Of a stretch of DNA of 64,000 nucleotides, positions 33,652 to 43,899 are shown one piece after another. Position 1 is the stretch's first letter. Every line of letters starts with the position of its first letter. This DNA comes from Acanthococcus lagerstroemiae (Eukaryota; Arthropoda; Insecta; Hemiptera; Eriococcidae): the NCBI GenBank assembly GCA_031841125.1, contig CM063111.1, positions 34,980,955-35,044,954 on the forward strand, in the 5' to 3' direction. The notes beneath the pieces were generated by a model. That model saw only the letters and a program-made list of their open reading frames with translations, was not told the DNA's origin and ran no database searches. The translations under genes and the position numbers were made by a program.

Positions 33652-33875
33652 TCTGAAGTGACTATGGAAGAGTTTCTTAAGATCTTGAATACCTAAGTCT
33701 AGAAAAGTCTTAAAGAAAATTAAAGAACTTTGAAAAATAATTGAAAGAGATTTACGGAGTCTAAAAGAAATCTGGAAAGCCCCGAAGAATATTAAGCACA
33801 ATAATTGCGGAAGTATTAAAAAGTCTTAGTAAGGCTTGGAATAGTTTTGAACGAGTCTAGGAAAGTGTTCCAAAA
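33652..33875 (+). repeat. Degenerate phased array (sense)
   Basis: GAAGTGACTAT, GAAGAGTTTCTTAAG, AGTCTAGAAAAGTCTTAAAG, GGAGTCTAAAAGAAATC, AAAAGTCTTAGTAAGG and GAGTCTAGG carry the sense form of the word. It follows the antisense block 33000-33475 across the hAT-like element, so the two form an inverted pair. Confidence 0.6.
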
Positions 33876-33971
33876 CCATACAGAGGAGCAGTCTAGCCGA
33901 ATATGTCCCCAGGAAATTTCTCATTGGGTCCAATTCAGGAGCGGTGAAGTAGTTGGAAGTAGAGATGGAAA

Positions 33972-34273
33972 CAGAAACGTACCGAAGAGTTTTTCCTGGG
34001 GGGAGAGGTGAGGGGGTGTGTGAAAGGCCCAACTGATTCAACTGAAAATTCTCAACTATCAAAGCATAATAAAAAATGTTTACATGTTGAATTTTCCCAA
34101 CTTCTCATTTTCAACTCAAAATTTCTAAGAATTAAAGCAAAAAAAATTCTTGACTTGTTGGATTTTTCCAAATCTCCACAGAAATTTCCCAACTCCGCCT
34201 GACTGAAATGGTAAATTTTCCCAACTGCTGAGTAAAAAATTCCTACGGGGGAGCCCCCCCCCATCGGTGCATG
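33972..34273 (+). mobile_element. hAT-like repeat R2, complete copy
   Basis: Flanked by GATGGAAA on both sides (33964-33971 and 34274-34281), a perfect 8-bp duplication. Left end CAGAAACGTACCGAAGAG and right end CCATCGGTGCATG are diverged inverted copies of the family TIR CAGGGACGTACCGATGAG. The interior repeats the phrase CAACT...TTGTTGGATTTTTCCAA twice and has no coding capacity. Confidence 0.88.
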
Positions 34274-36706
34274 GATGGAAAGATTTTTATAAATTAGCGA
34301 AACTCGTTAAATTACAATCGGGGCTTGAGGATGAAATTACCAACTTCGGGGCAATTTACTAATCTTAAGCATTAAAAAAACGTCTGGCTGAAATTCAAGA
34401 CGCTAGCTTTAATACTGAGCTCAAATTACTGTGTTACCCAGTATTTTAACTTTTTTTATTTTTAAATTACATTAATTCTACATCATTAGCAGAAAAGTAG
34501 TGCGGAGGAAAAAGAGACATGATGAATGGGTAATGAAAATGAGAAGTTGGAGCTATAGGTTGTAATCCGCTCCCGAATGCGATTTGCGGAAAAACTAATG
34601 AAGGTAGGAAGCTGCGATTTGTTTCATTCGAAAGAGCGTGATTTTTTCTACAAGAATTGTCAAGAAAGTGAAAAATGATTTTTTAACACCAGAGGCACAT
34701 TTCATAATTCCAGGTCACATAAATTTAATATCAGGTGAATGGAAAATTATATCACACCAAGACTGTTTTCGCGTTAGAAAATGCTAGTTTAACGTACCAT
34801 TTTGTGCAACCATGTTCATGAAGGTAAACAGACGATGGGTGGAAAACGACTATTTTCCATTATAGTCTAAAAAAGTATACGTAAAATGACTGAAAAGTAA
34901 CGCCATTAGCTCGTACAAGATTGGTCCACTCGCTAAGGTCATATCGCAAATTTCGCCCCTGCTAATCGCACACTTCCCGCTCTTGACACAAAATCTACCA
35001 TTTTTCAGCACCCGCATGGAAAACACCTTACTCATTCTGCAGCTCCCAACTTGTACATAATTTTGCATTTCCTAAGAACTTGTTGAAAAAAATATAGTAC
35101 GATACTCGGAGGGAGGGGGGAAAGACATAGTGAAATACGATAATTATGAGTAAGCATCGCGAGCTGAAGGCAAAGGCTGCAAATTCACGATCGCCGAATT
35201 CCACTATTTTTCCCCTAAGTGCGCAATATATTGTTTTTACCATTGTAGTTGTTTCGCAGAGGAAATAAAGATTAGGCTGAAATACAAATGCCGCAGGGTG
35301 TCTACAGATGCTGAAAAGTCCTGAGTTTTTAAAATAGGTCCTAAAAGTCGTAAAAAGAGCTGAAATAAAAAAAAAATTGAAAAATCCTTCATTTTTGTTA
35401 CATATAGAAATACTCAAGAATAAATTTTCTGCGATTCCTATGCATGATTGGTCATTAAAAAGCGTAGCACAGGATCTATATTCACAAGCAGGAGGAAGTG
35501 GGGGAGCAAAAAGGAGGGAGGGGTAACGGGGATAAAACAACTGGCAACAAAAAAAAAAAGATTTGCACACTCGGGGAAAAGATGGTAAATATTCCGGCTA
35601 CAGTCCTGCAAAGGGTCCTGAAGAAGTACTTCATTTTTACTTTTCAATTTCCATAGACTGCCTGCATGCGAAACCCATTCAAAAATTCAATCTTCTTAAG
35701 TCATGGGATAACTGTGATATTTTGGAATAAAATTTTGCATACTTCATTTTTATCCCGAAATTTAAATTTTTAATCTGATTTAACCATGGAATTCGAAAGT
35801 CTCTGCATTCCACCCAGAGCGCCGAAGTTTATAAATCCCATATGAAGCGAGATGACATTTCTAAAGTTGATATCGTAATTTTTTTTGTAAAAGTAGCAAA
35901 AGAATTTTCGAAAGAACTCCAATTTTTACTTCGGTTAGTTTTATTGGTTTTGGGCAATTTTTTTCATATGGAGCGGTGCTCCATATGGGTTCAGCGGCAA
36001 TGATTCCACCTCATATAAACCAAATAGAACGTGATGTATACATAGTTGTCGCTTATGGGTAATGCGTATAAAGGTTTATACTAGGTAATTACAGCAAAAA
36101 ATACAAAATACTAAATCATTCCGCGGTTATAATCCAACAAAATTGAACCACTTTTCAACCCCTCACAGCGTTACCAACCACCCGGCAATTCCCTGTAGTT
36201 TACTCGATCTTTTGGTGAATTTTCGGCATTTCTTCGGCAACACCCAGCAATCTTTCTTTATCTTTGTTGGTGATAATACTTACACTCTCTGGCAATAGGT
36301 CCTTTAATTTTTGGTAATAACTAAGAATTTGTGCTCGAATTTGCTTCATTAACGGTTCAAGTATTCAGTTATTAAGAAAGATTTCCGAACATCTCTACCG
36401 ACCGAAATAGCTATAATGTTCAAAAATCAGGTATAGAAAACACACTCGAAAAGGCAACAAAACTCGAATGGAATGTACTAAACACAAACTAACGTTCGAT
36501 CACATCAGAATTCATATTTCTTAAGCACCGCTGGAGGACGAGGGAACACTTTCATCATCAGCTAATTTCCAAAGAAAACATATTCGATCAGCCTGTCTCC
36601 GCATTCCGAAACAGTAGTCAATTCAAATACACTTGTTCAGCCATTCTCGATGCGCTTATTTTCTTACATTATATTTATTTAGGGCGTATATAGCTCGTCT
36701 ACGTAC
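34274..36706. other. Presumed intron, distal part; no exon recognised
   Basis: AT-rich. A 180-codon minus-strand frame (35028-35570) is the longest outside the mobile elements. Its composition is Phe/Ser/Leu/Cys-rich, it has no domain and it runs over a CAGGGTGTCTAC word (35294) that is the terminus of another repeat (57550-57837), so I regard it as chance. Confidence 0.4.
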
Positions 36707-36867
36707 CGGATAACGATCCACTTCATTCAGATCGATCAGTTGGAGTGTTTCTTCCAACGAGAATTCGGATCCGAAAATCGCCGGCGACAGCGCAGCATCC
36801 TCCTCATCGTCCTTCACAAACCCGCCGTCGTCGTCGTTTCGTTCTTCGTTGTTCGAACGTTCTCGAT
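36707..36867 (-). CDS. Host coding exon, acidic; likely same gene as 29877-30080
   Basis: A strong acceptor (CTTCTGTTTATGATTTTAG ending at 36868) and a strong donor (CCG|GTACGT, 36706-36701) bound 161 nt. Only one frame is open: it needs one base from the previous exon (first codon split), then reads DRERSNNEERNDDDGGFVKD, a stretch of Asp/Glu, and SEFSLEETLQLIDLNEV to RYP, finishing in phase 0. That phase fits the start of the 29877-30080 exon. The acidic composition and the short amphipathic LEETLQLIDL motif suggest a transcription-factor activation region, perhaps of a CNC-type protein, but this is inference. The upstream exon was not found. Confidence 0.65.
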
Positions 36868-37189
36868 CTAAAATCATAAACAGAAGATTTGAAAATAAAA
36901 CTACGAGTACATGAGTGCCGAGAAACCTGCAGCTCGGTCAAGGTATTAAATTCACTGTTAGTCAAAGTGTCTCTTTGCATTCTCAGGTCCAGGGCCATAC
37001 AGCAAGGTGGCTGGAATGGGAGCAAAAATTCAAAATCAAAAATGGAATTACGGTAACGTAATGTGTTGTGGTAGAATGACAAAACGGACAAGTGCCCAAG
37101 AGCCACACCAAGTGCAACCTTCGTAATTAGACCGCGCCGATTTTCAATCTTCAACTTTCATCCTAAATATATGCTACTGTGTGATGGAT
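36868..37189. other. Presumed intron; possible additional short exon not proven
   Basis: On the minus strand, a frame around 36941-37010 preceded by CATTCCAG and followed by CAG|GTTTCT reads CCMALDLRMQRD and NSEFNTLTELQ. It could be an exon, but the phase does not fit the exon at 36867 and the intervening intron would be only about 75 bases, so it is not called. Confidence 0.3.
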
Positions 37190-38063
37190 TCGTAAGATTG
37201 TCCTACCTGCGGTTTCACGTGAGTCTGTCAAGTCTTAACGAATCCGCAAGTCTCAAGAAATTACGAGTCTTAATCAAGTTTTAAGCAATCTCAACACAGC
37301 CATAAAGAGTCTTGATGAATCCTAACATAGTCTTGAAATGATGAGTCTAAACGAAGGTTTAAAGAGCCTCAACAAATTTTGACAGTTTTGAGGGAATTAA
37401 CGCAGTTGTAATTAATTTTTGAAGAGTTTCAACACAATACTAAAGAACTTTAATAAGTTTTCACATCAGGGGCGTAACCAAAGGGGTTGGGAGGGCCCGC
37501 CCCTTTCTAAAAATGCTCGGGCTTCAGACTGTCTCTGTGAAATTTTCATATACCCTTTCACACTCATACATACAGAAGTACTGAAAATGTACCCTCAAAA
37601 GTTTTTGTGGCTTCAACTCCCCCAAGAGTAAATTTTTAGCTAAGATCCAGCTTTAACAAGTCCCACTGAGTCTTAACACAATCTTCGGAAGTTTTAACAA
37701 AATATTAGCGAGCTTATACGACAGCCATAGAGAACTTCAAATAGTCTTGGTACAGTCTTAAGTGAAAAAGTCTTAACGTAGTCTTACGGTGTGTTAACAA
37801 TCCTTTATACAGCCTTGTACGCCAGCCTTACCAAGACTGAGCAAGATCTTGAGGAGTCTTACCCAGTCTTAAGACAGTTTGAAGAAATATTAATACACAC
37901 CCTAGAGGAATCATACCAAGACCCTGATACAGAATCAAGGAATCCGATCGAGTTGTAATGGAATCTTAATAAATTTTACCGAGTTCCACATTAGTCTAGA
38001 TCACCAGTCTTGAGAAGACTCTGCAGACTCTCAGAGAGTCTTAATAAAGATTTATATCCTCAA
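37190..38063 (+). repeat. Degenerate 10/11-bp phased array (sense), interrupted
   Basis: GTCTTAACGAA, GTCTTAATCAA, GTTTTAAGCAA, TCTCAACACA, GTCTTGATGAA, TCCTAACATA, GTCTAAACGAA and, after an insertion, GTCTTAACACA, GTTTTAACAAA, GTCTTGGTACA, GTCTTAAGTGA, GTCTTAACGTA repeat with 10 or 11 bases between starts. A hAT-type end (CAGGGGCGTAACC at 37467) marks a foreign segment of about 165 bp in the middle. This is the longest array in the window, near 850 bp. Confidence 0.72.
37467..37632 (+). mobile_element. hAT-like element inside the array, right end unclear
   Basis: Starts CAGGGGCGTAACCAAAGGGG, the sharpest version of the family TIR, followed by GGGAGGGCCCGCCCC. The array motif stops here and resumes near 37640. 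No right TIR or duplicated target could be identified, so the right end is set by where the array motif resumes. Confidence 0.5.
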
Positions 38064-38254
38064 GCGGTAGCGGACCCAGTAGTTTTTGAAGAAGGAGGAA
38101 AATCAACCCAAGAAAAAGCATGGAAACGACTAAGTATTCGCGAGCAAAACGAGCGAAAAAACTGAAATTTCGAAAGAGAATGTATGAAGAGACCCACTTT
38201 TTTCATTTCTAGGGGAAGGAAGGCTCAACCAGAATCCCCTCCAGTACGCCCCTG
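38064..38254. mobile_element. Possible hAT-like element at the array's end
   Basis: The right end CCAGTACGCCCCTG has the family's terminal form (complement CAGGGGCGTACTGG). The left end GCGGTAGCGGACCCAG is poorly matched. Flanks TCCTCAA (38057-38063) and TCTTCAA (38255-38261) agree at six of seven bases. Confidence 0.35.
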
Positions 38255-39649
38255 TCTTCAATAGTCTCACCAAGTCTCAGCAGAGTTTCAACGCCAGTTC
38301 AACATAATTTTGTGTCTTTAACAGGTAGTGAACATAGCATGCCAATCTTCTTCTGATTCTTTGTCACAAACTTCAATGAAAATTCCATAATATTTTTAGA
38401 TCGCCAAGGAGCATCCAGCCCTTACCTTCCCTTCATAGTTACAGTGTGATACCATTACGGTTTGCCTATCACACGTCGGAAGTATTTTTTAGGGGGACAC
38501 GAAACTTCCAAATACCGAAACTCGCGTGTCTGACTAAGCGACAAAAATTTTTTTCTTCAGGAGAGCGATTTGAAAATTATAAGTAACGTTGTGTTATATA
38601 CGTGGCTCAAATGGTTTACGCCATCTAGCGAACTGAAAAAGGAAGTAATTCGTCATATGTGAGTGTAGCCCGATAGAGGGCATCGAGATCTATAAGAATA
38701 TGTATTAAACTCATTTTCCATCAAGAAGTCACTTACGTCAAGTGGGCATGGTACACTCGACATATTGTCTTGCGAACGTGGATGTAGCAAGAAGAATCTT
38801 TAAATCTCCTGAAAATCTTCTTAAATTTTGCCTCTAAAATCTTTCAGGACACACGTTTTTTCATTTTTTTTTTCTTTCTTGGAGGGGAAGGGGTATGAAT
38901 GATGTTTAGTATCCTTGCGAATTTCTTAAGAAGCACAATGTACTCTTCTAGCCCCTCCTGTTCCGATGCCACTGCTTGGCACAAAAATTAGAAAATTTAC
39001 GGGAGTTTATCGAAGGTGGGAAAGGGGATTTGGTTTTCCCTAGACTTCCTGACATTCCTCCACATGATTTCACTCTTCCCAAAATTCCTCGTTCTGGAAA
39101 AGTGAGCACACGCTATGGACCTGTTCACATACTTTGAAATAAATAGCTGGCATTCTGGTACTTCACCCCTTACCCGAAATGTCACTCTAATTCCACCTGT
39201 GGACTTTCCGGAAGAAAGTTTTTTGGACTCCCCACACGGATGAAAAAGGCACTGGGAAAATTATGATTCACGCGGTTTACCTTCAAGGCCAAAAATACAG
39301 ATTTTTTGAAGGAGGCGGTCCAACCCTTCTTTTTGAAATCCAAATAGAAAATTTATTTCTGAATCTATTTTTACATATATATTCAAAATAAGTTTGCCAG
39401 GACCTCATTTCTCTTCTTTCATCATAAATAGTTTACAATCATACTTTTTCGTCTGTCATTAACATTTGTAACTACAAGGTCAGTAAAAGCCATTTCTTTT
39501 GACATGGATATGTCTATTGACTGGCCCTCATCTTATTTCTAACCGACTCTGAACTTGATTCCAGTTCAGTTCACAGTTAAGTTCAGTTGTGCGTATTACG
39601 TGAAGCCAATCAGTATGATTTAGCTCTTCATGGTCACAATTCACAATAA
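38255..39649. other. No gene recognised
   Basis: The phased word persists for about 60 bases (AGTCTCACCAAGTCTCAGC), then AT-rich sequence without credible frames follows. A T-rich run is at 38850-38880. Confidence 0.4.
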
Positions 39650-40320
39650 ACCTTTTCACGGTGACGTCATGAGGAGGACTGTTGTGCAGCTGCTCCAGCC
39701 AGTCGCAGCCATCCGGGTCCAGTTTGTTTTGTTTACATTCATTTTACATGTAAAACTCCATAAGCGCGTTCTTCTTTGCGAGTCCATAAATATGAAAGTG
39801 AACATTTCTTAATGTTTCCGGACGCTTATTTATGATCTAAAAGCATTTAGTTTTGATTCAAATCATCGTTCAATACTAAGAAATGCTCTCTTTCATATTT
39901 ATGGACTTGCAAAGAAGAACGGAATGTTCGATTATGGAGTTTTACATGTAAAATGAATGTGAACAAAACAAGCTGGACCCTGCAGGCTGCGAATTGCTGC
40001 GAATGCTGGAGCAGCTGCGCAACAGTCCTTCCTCATGAGTCAACATGGACGCTATTCAGCAAAAGGGAACCAACCAGCAAAATCCGCTTTTTGAGAACAC
40101 ATGATTCGAAGTTCAAGAGCCATGTAGAAACTATATGACATAGCGTTTACTGATAAGCTTGTTTCAACGTGAGTACATATTTTTGAATCGGGGCCCAATT
40201 TTGAAAAATTCTACTTTTTACGCTCTTTTCAACGATATTAATAACTCATTTTGTTTACAAATTTTGGTTGGTTCCCTTTTGCTGAATAGCATCCACATGA
40301 CGTCGCCCATGAAAAGGTCT
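39650..40320. mobile_element. Long fold-back structure with nested R1 element
   Basis: Outer inverted words ACCTTTTCA...GACGTCATG (39650-39671) and CATGACGTCGCCCATGAAAAGGT (40298-40320) enclose a large palindrome. Its arms 39663-39811 and 39877-40046 are inverted copies around a 65-bp loop, with shared blocks TTTTACATGTAAAACTCCATA-type, TCCATAAATATGAAAG and GCAGCTGCTCCAGC. After the palindrome, a complete copy of repeat R1 (40051-40290) follows before the outer right end. No target duplication and no coding capacity were found. Confidence 0.72.
40051..40290 (+). mobile_element. Repeat R1, copy 3, with perfect inverted ends
   Basis: The 25 bases at 40051-40075 (GCTATTCAGCAAAAGGGAAC and onward) are the exact reverse complement of 40266-40290. 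The interior matches 20798-21010 and 1-205. This copy defines the family as a 240-bp non-autonomous DNA element. Target duplication is unclear because the surrounding palindrome continues the pairing imperfectly. Confidence 0.85.
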
Positions 40321-40370
40321 ATTCAGTTCAGTGGTCCACATTTCCATGGAAATTATTTTTCTTTCTAGCC

Positions 40371-40562
40371 ATGTGCTCATTGATCTCGATCTTTGCTGCG
40401 CGGCTGTTTTCAACTTTCTTCATACTATTCTGCTGTTTCCACGCAGACGTCATCTCCAATGAATTAACCTCGTTGGTAGGCACGAAATTCTATAATAACG
40501 TTAAACCCAAAGTAGCGATACTGCGATACAGCCAGAGGAAAATTTCAGGAGTGCCAACCTGA
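40371..40562 (+). CDS. Small open frame with signal-peptide-like start (doubtful)
   Basis: ATG at 40371, in fair context (AGCCATG), opens 63 codons. The N-terminus MCSLISIFAARLFSTFFILF is strongly hydrophobic after a few residues and could be a signal peptide, with a possible cleavage after CCFHA. The rest shows no domain. A splice-acceptor-like TTTCTTTCTAG lies immediately upstream. Neighbours are repeats only. Chance is quite possible in T-rich DNA, so confidence is low. Confidence 0.15.
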   Translation: MCSLISIFAARLFSTFFILFCCFHADVISNELTSLVGTKFYNNVKPKVAILRYSQRKISGVPT

Positions 40563-42684
40563 ATTTTCAGAAGAATTTGTAGGATTCAAGACATTTCTAA
40601 TTCGCTAAGAAATTCGAAGGATTTCTCGGAATCCAAGAGAAAATTTCTCAGATGATTTCAAAAATTTAGGAGAAATTGGTTGAAAATCATAAAAAACCTG
40701 GACAAAAATTTTGTAGAAAATTTCACTCAAATTCAAGAGTTTAAGAGATATACTAGGAAATATGCTCAAAACAAGGTCCCCAGAAATTTCTGGAGAGTTC
40801 TTAATACTGAGTCAGCCCGGTATGCCCCGGCCTACCCTTAGTTACACCACTAATGAAAGTACAGACCATTGTTCTGATCTCAATTTCCGATTACTGATCC
40901 GATCTTGCAAGTATTGGACACCTAGGTAATTAATATTAGTGAACCGCAAGCTTTTCCCCATTCACAAAAAACCAAAAAGTGTGGCAACTACCACACCACC
41001 ACCCTACTTATCAACTGTACTTTCTTTTTAGAGTGCGTCTCTCTTCAGGCAGATTCATCAGCAGAGGAAACCAGGAAAAAATGGCCTACACTTAGCCTAC
41101 TCAAAAGTAAATCCTGGCTACACCGCAGCTCAATATCTATACCCACAGAATCCTATTATGAGTTTTCCTCGATCCAAACTCAATTTTTCATGCAACCTTA
41201 TGTTTACACGGACTTCATAAAATGAGCGACAGCCAGACATCCTCGTGTGTACACATCATTGGACTTAAAGCCGACATCGTCTGCATTACAGATACATAAA
41301 AGTACCTATACTCGTTCACCCAAAAACCTTCCATCAAAAACAAAACCAATTAACATCGAACAAAAGGTTTTATATAGGTAGACCAAAGCCGAGCATAGAC
41401 TAATCAACCTTCAATTACAACCGAGTCGCGATTTCGTTAGCCTAATCAAACACACAGTTTCCAGTATCAACACCAAAGACAAGTAGGTTACGACGACAGA
41501 GACTCTCAACACTTTTCTACATCCGCGATTATTAAACACCGCTATTATTACGTCTAGCGTATACATATTTGTCTACAGGTAAGAAAGAAAAAAAGTAGGT
41601 AAAAACATATAACAATGCAATACACGGGGACCCAAAAAATTAGGTACAGATGGGGAGGAGGACCTATTGACGACATTATTATCTTGATAGTAACGGAATG
41701 GCAACGCGATATACATTCGTTATATACGATTAACGGGAACGAATAAGGTATTGTCCGAGTACTTCATTGGAGAACAGCGATTCGATACAAAAGGCGTACG
41801 CTGTTGCCGATAATGAATCTTAATGAGTTATGCCAATAAAAAAAAAAAAGGACAATAGTTTTCGTAATGGTAGGAGAGAATAATCGATGTGTACCGAAGG
41901 AGTGGATATGCAGTTATCCGCCTGTGGGCAGTAAACCCGTAGGATTCATCAAAATGGCGATTGGCTGTCAGGGAGAGTGCATGTTGTTCCTATACCGCTA
42001 TAACTGTATAGCTACATTGCAGTCGAAAAACACTAGACGTAAATTTCGGACTCATTTTGTATTTGTATGCCACACTGCTGCAGAAGGAAGGAGGTACTCA
42101 TGTAACTGATCATGGAATTGACTGATGTCTTTCAATTACATAGAATGATTTAAATTAGGATAGAATTCTTTTAAAGTGAGACATTTTGGTGATAACTTGG
42201 ATATTTTACGATTTCCGAAATGAAAATGTCACCGGATATGAACATGGGGGGGAGGGGGCTTACCAGGAACAGATACGCATGGAAAGCAATGAGAGCAACT
42301 GTCTCTCCCAGAGGAAGTCTGATTTGTAAAAGCTTCAAAAATAGTTGACCAATTGACTGATACGTTGCTTATATCACACACAGTCATAAGCGACACTGCA
42401 ATCGAGTGACACTATTATAATCTACTGACAGGCTATGTTAAGCGACAAGCGAAATTCAGATCATCTTCGATTAAACTGATATTTGGCTTATTTAGACTAG
42501 TAAAATCCCCCCCCCCCATAGAGAGCAACCTTTGTTGTAGCAAGTCGCCATACTTCAAAACAGTTCGCTATACCCTGAAAAAGTTCGCTACATCCCGAAA
42601 AATTTTCGAAAATTTTTTTTTAAAATAGATACTTTTTAATCAACATACCTGCAGGCTTAACACACAACACCGAGTCACTCGTAA
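40563..42684. other. No gene recognised
   Basis: From 40570 to 40800 short words such as AGGAnTTCTC and GAAATTTC repeat loosely. An hAT-like right end CCTTAGTTACACCACTAATG lies at about 40832. From 41.2 to 42.2 kb the DNA is not repeated elsewhere in the window. C or G runs occur at 42245-42257 and 42507-42518. Confidence 0.4.
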
Positions 42685-42795
42685 TAATACATAATAATAA
42701 TAACAGCTTTATTAGGGTGTTAATGTTGTCCGCAGTTAAGGTTTATTTGGTTGGGTCCCATGACCCAACTGTTGTGCCCCATTCGCACTTATTCG
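42685..42795 (-). mobile_element. Retrotransposon 3' terminus (minus) with ATT tail
   Basis: On the minus strand, TGGGTCATGGGACCCAACCAAATAAACC continues to AATAAAGCTG and a TTATTATTATTATG tail. This has the architecture of the plus-strand 3' ends at 12941-12980 and 44212-44230: polyadenylation signal followed by a trinucleotide repeat. No coding part remains. TGGGTCATGGGACCCA is also a near-perfect palindrome. Confidence 0.6.
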
Positions 42796-42869
42796 CTCTT
42801 AAACTTTCTTCTTCTTTCCCCCTTTATCATTATCATAATCATACATGCAAATTCTTATACACTGGTACC

Positions 42870-42905
42870 TACAATGAATGAATGAAAAGCCTTTATTGAT
42901 TACGG
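42870..42905 (-). mobile_element. Second retrotransposon-type 3' tail (minus)
   Basis: Minus-strand AATCAATAAAGGCTTTTCATTCATTCATT: an AATAAAGGCT signal followed by CATT repeats. Only the extreme end can be identified. Confidence 0.5.
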
Positions 42906-43379
42906 ATAAGATATGAAAGTGTAAGTTTGTTTGTCTGTTTGTTTGTTTGTTCGAAGTTGGCGGGTGAATCATAAAAGCTGAGCGGTTCGTAATTTCTGAA
43001 TGTGTTCGTATGAACCCGGAATAAGTTTTAGGCTATAAGAAATTTCGGTACCCTAATTAGGAGGGGGCCACAAATTTTGCCCTCCTTTTTTTTCAACTTG
43101 AACTTTTCGGAATTATTTTACATTGAACTTCTTCACATTATGTTAAAATTTGATGGCTGTAACTATCTCCCTTCAGAAATTATTAGTGGGTTGGAAATCT
43201 AAAATTTCCAAAACGAGCTCAAAATGCGTCATTATTACATGTACATCTGATTTAACACGACTATAATATACGATGATATTGTTTCGTACTCATTTATGTA
43301 CCACACGGCTCATTTTCAACCACAAATCATCTCCAAAAAGCCCTAAATGAAAAAGCAAATAAAAAGGTTAGCTACCACA
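42906..43379. other. GTTT-repeat tract, otherwise no gene
   Basis: GTTTGTTTGTCTGTTTGTTTG at 42924-42950 is a short tetranucleotide run. The following 300 bp are AT-rich with nothing recognisable. Confidence 0.45.
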
Positions 43380-43387
43380 GTGAGAAC

Positions 43388-43610
43388 CTTTGAGTATAAA
43401 TCTCCTGGAGAGATAGAAATCGGATTATTTACATTATACGAGCGTGGAACTGTAGAGCGCGTTACTGTCATGCGAATGCCCCGTTGTAAACGAACTGATT
43501 GCCATAAGCTTTCATTAGCACCGGAGGCATCTGCATGACAGAAATGCGCGCTCTACAGGTGTGGCATAGGAAACATGGTTTCTATCCTTCCAGGAGATTT
43601 ATACTCAAAG
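43388..43610. mobile_element. Non-autonomous element with 8-bp duplication, TIR CTTTGAG
   Basis: The right end is the inverted copy of the left (CTTTGAGTATAAATCTCCTG and on, about 32 bp with two mismatches), flanked by GTGAGAAC at 43380-43387 and 43611-43618, a perfect 8-bp duplication. An inner inverted pair, CTGTAGAGCGCG (43449) and CGCGCTCTACAG (43547), gives a nested hairpin. Length 223 bp. The frame at 43347-43538 across it is not credible. The 8-bp duplication suggests hAT or a P-like superfamily, but the end sequence is unlike the other hAT-like elements here. Confidence 0.85.
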
Positions 43611-43617
43611 GTGAGAA

Positions 43618-43855
43618 CAGGGACGAAACTAAGGGAGGAGGGCACGAGAGGGTCGCTCCCCAAGCCTCCGTCGGAGTTGGAAAATTTTAGCAGATAGATC
43701 AAAAGTTGCGAAAAAATTCAACCAGTCAAGAGATTCTTTTTTTTTCCTTTCTCAGGCAACACAAAAAAATTTGATACTTGGGAATTTTGAGTTGAGTCCG
43801 TTGGGAATTTAACAATTTTCTTCCCCCCTAGGAAAAACTCTTCGCTACATTCCTG
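43618..43855 (-). mobile_element. hAT-like repeat R2, copy in opposite orientation
   Basis: Interior TTTGATACTTGGGAATTTTGAG and CCTAGGAAAAACTCTTCG matches the R2 copies at 53376-53684 (same orientation) and 33972-34273 (opposite). Left end CAGGGACGAAAC and right end GCTACATTCCTG are inverted. The original 8-bp target AGTGAGAA is found intact at 43856-43863 and, on the left, at 43379-43386 beyond the adjacent 223-bp element. Confidence 0.82.
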
Positions 43856-43899
43856 AGTGAGAAAGATGGAACAAAGTATACTAGGGTGAAGAATAAAAG

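Noticed and set aside
35028..35570. 180-codon minus-strand open frame, the longest outside mobile elements
   Set aside because: Phe/Ser/Leu-rich composition from T-rich DNA, no domain, and it crosses a CAGGGTGTCTAC repeat end.
36941..37010. Possible extra minus-strand exon before 36867
   Set aside because: Junction phase does not fit the next exon and the intron would be unusually short.
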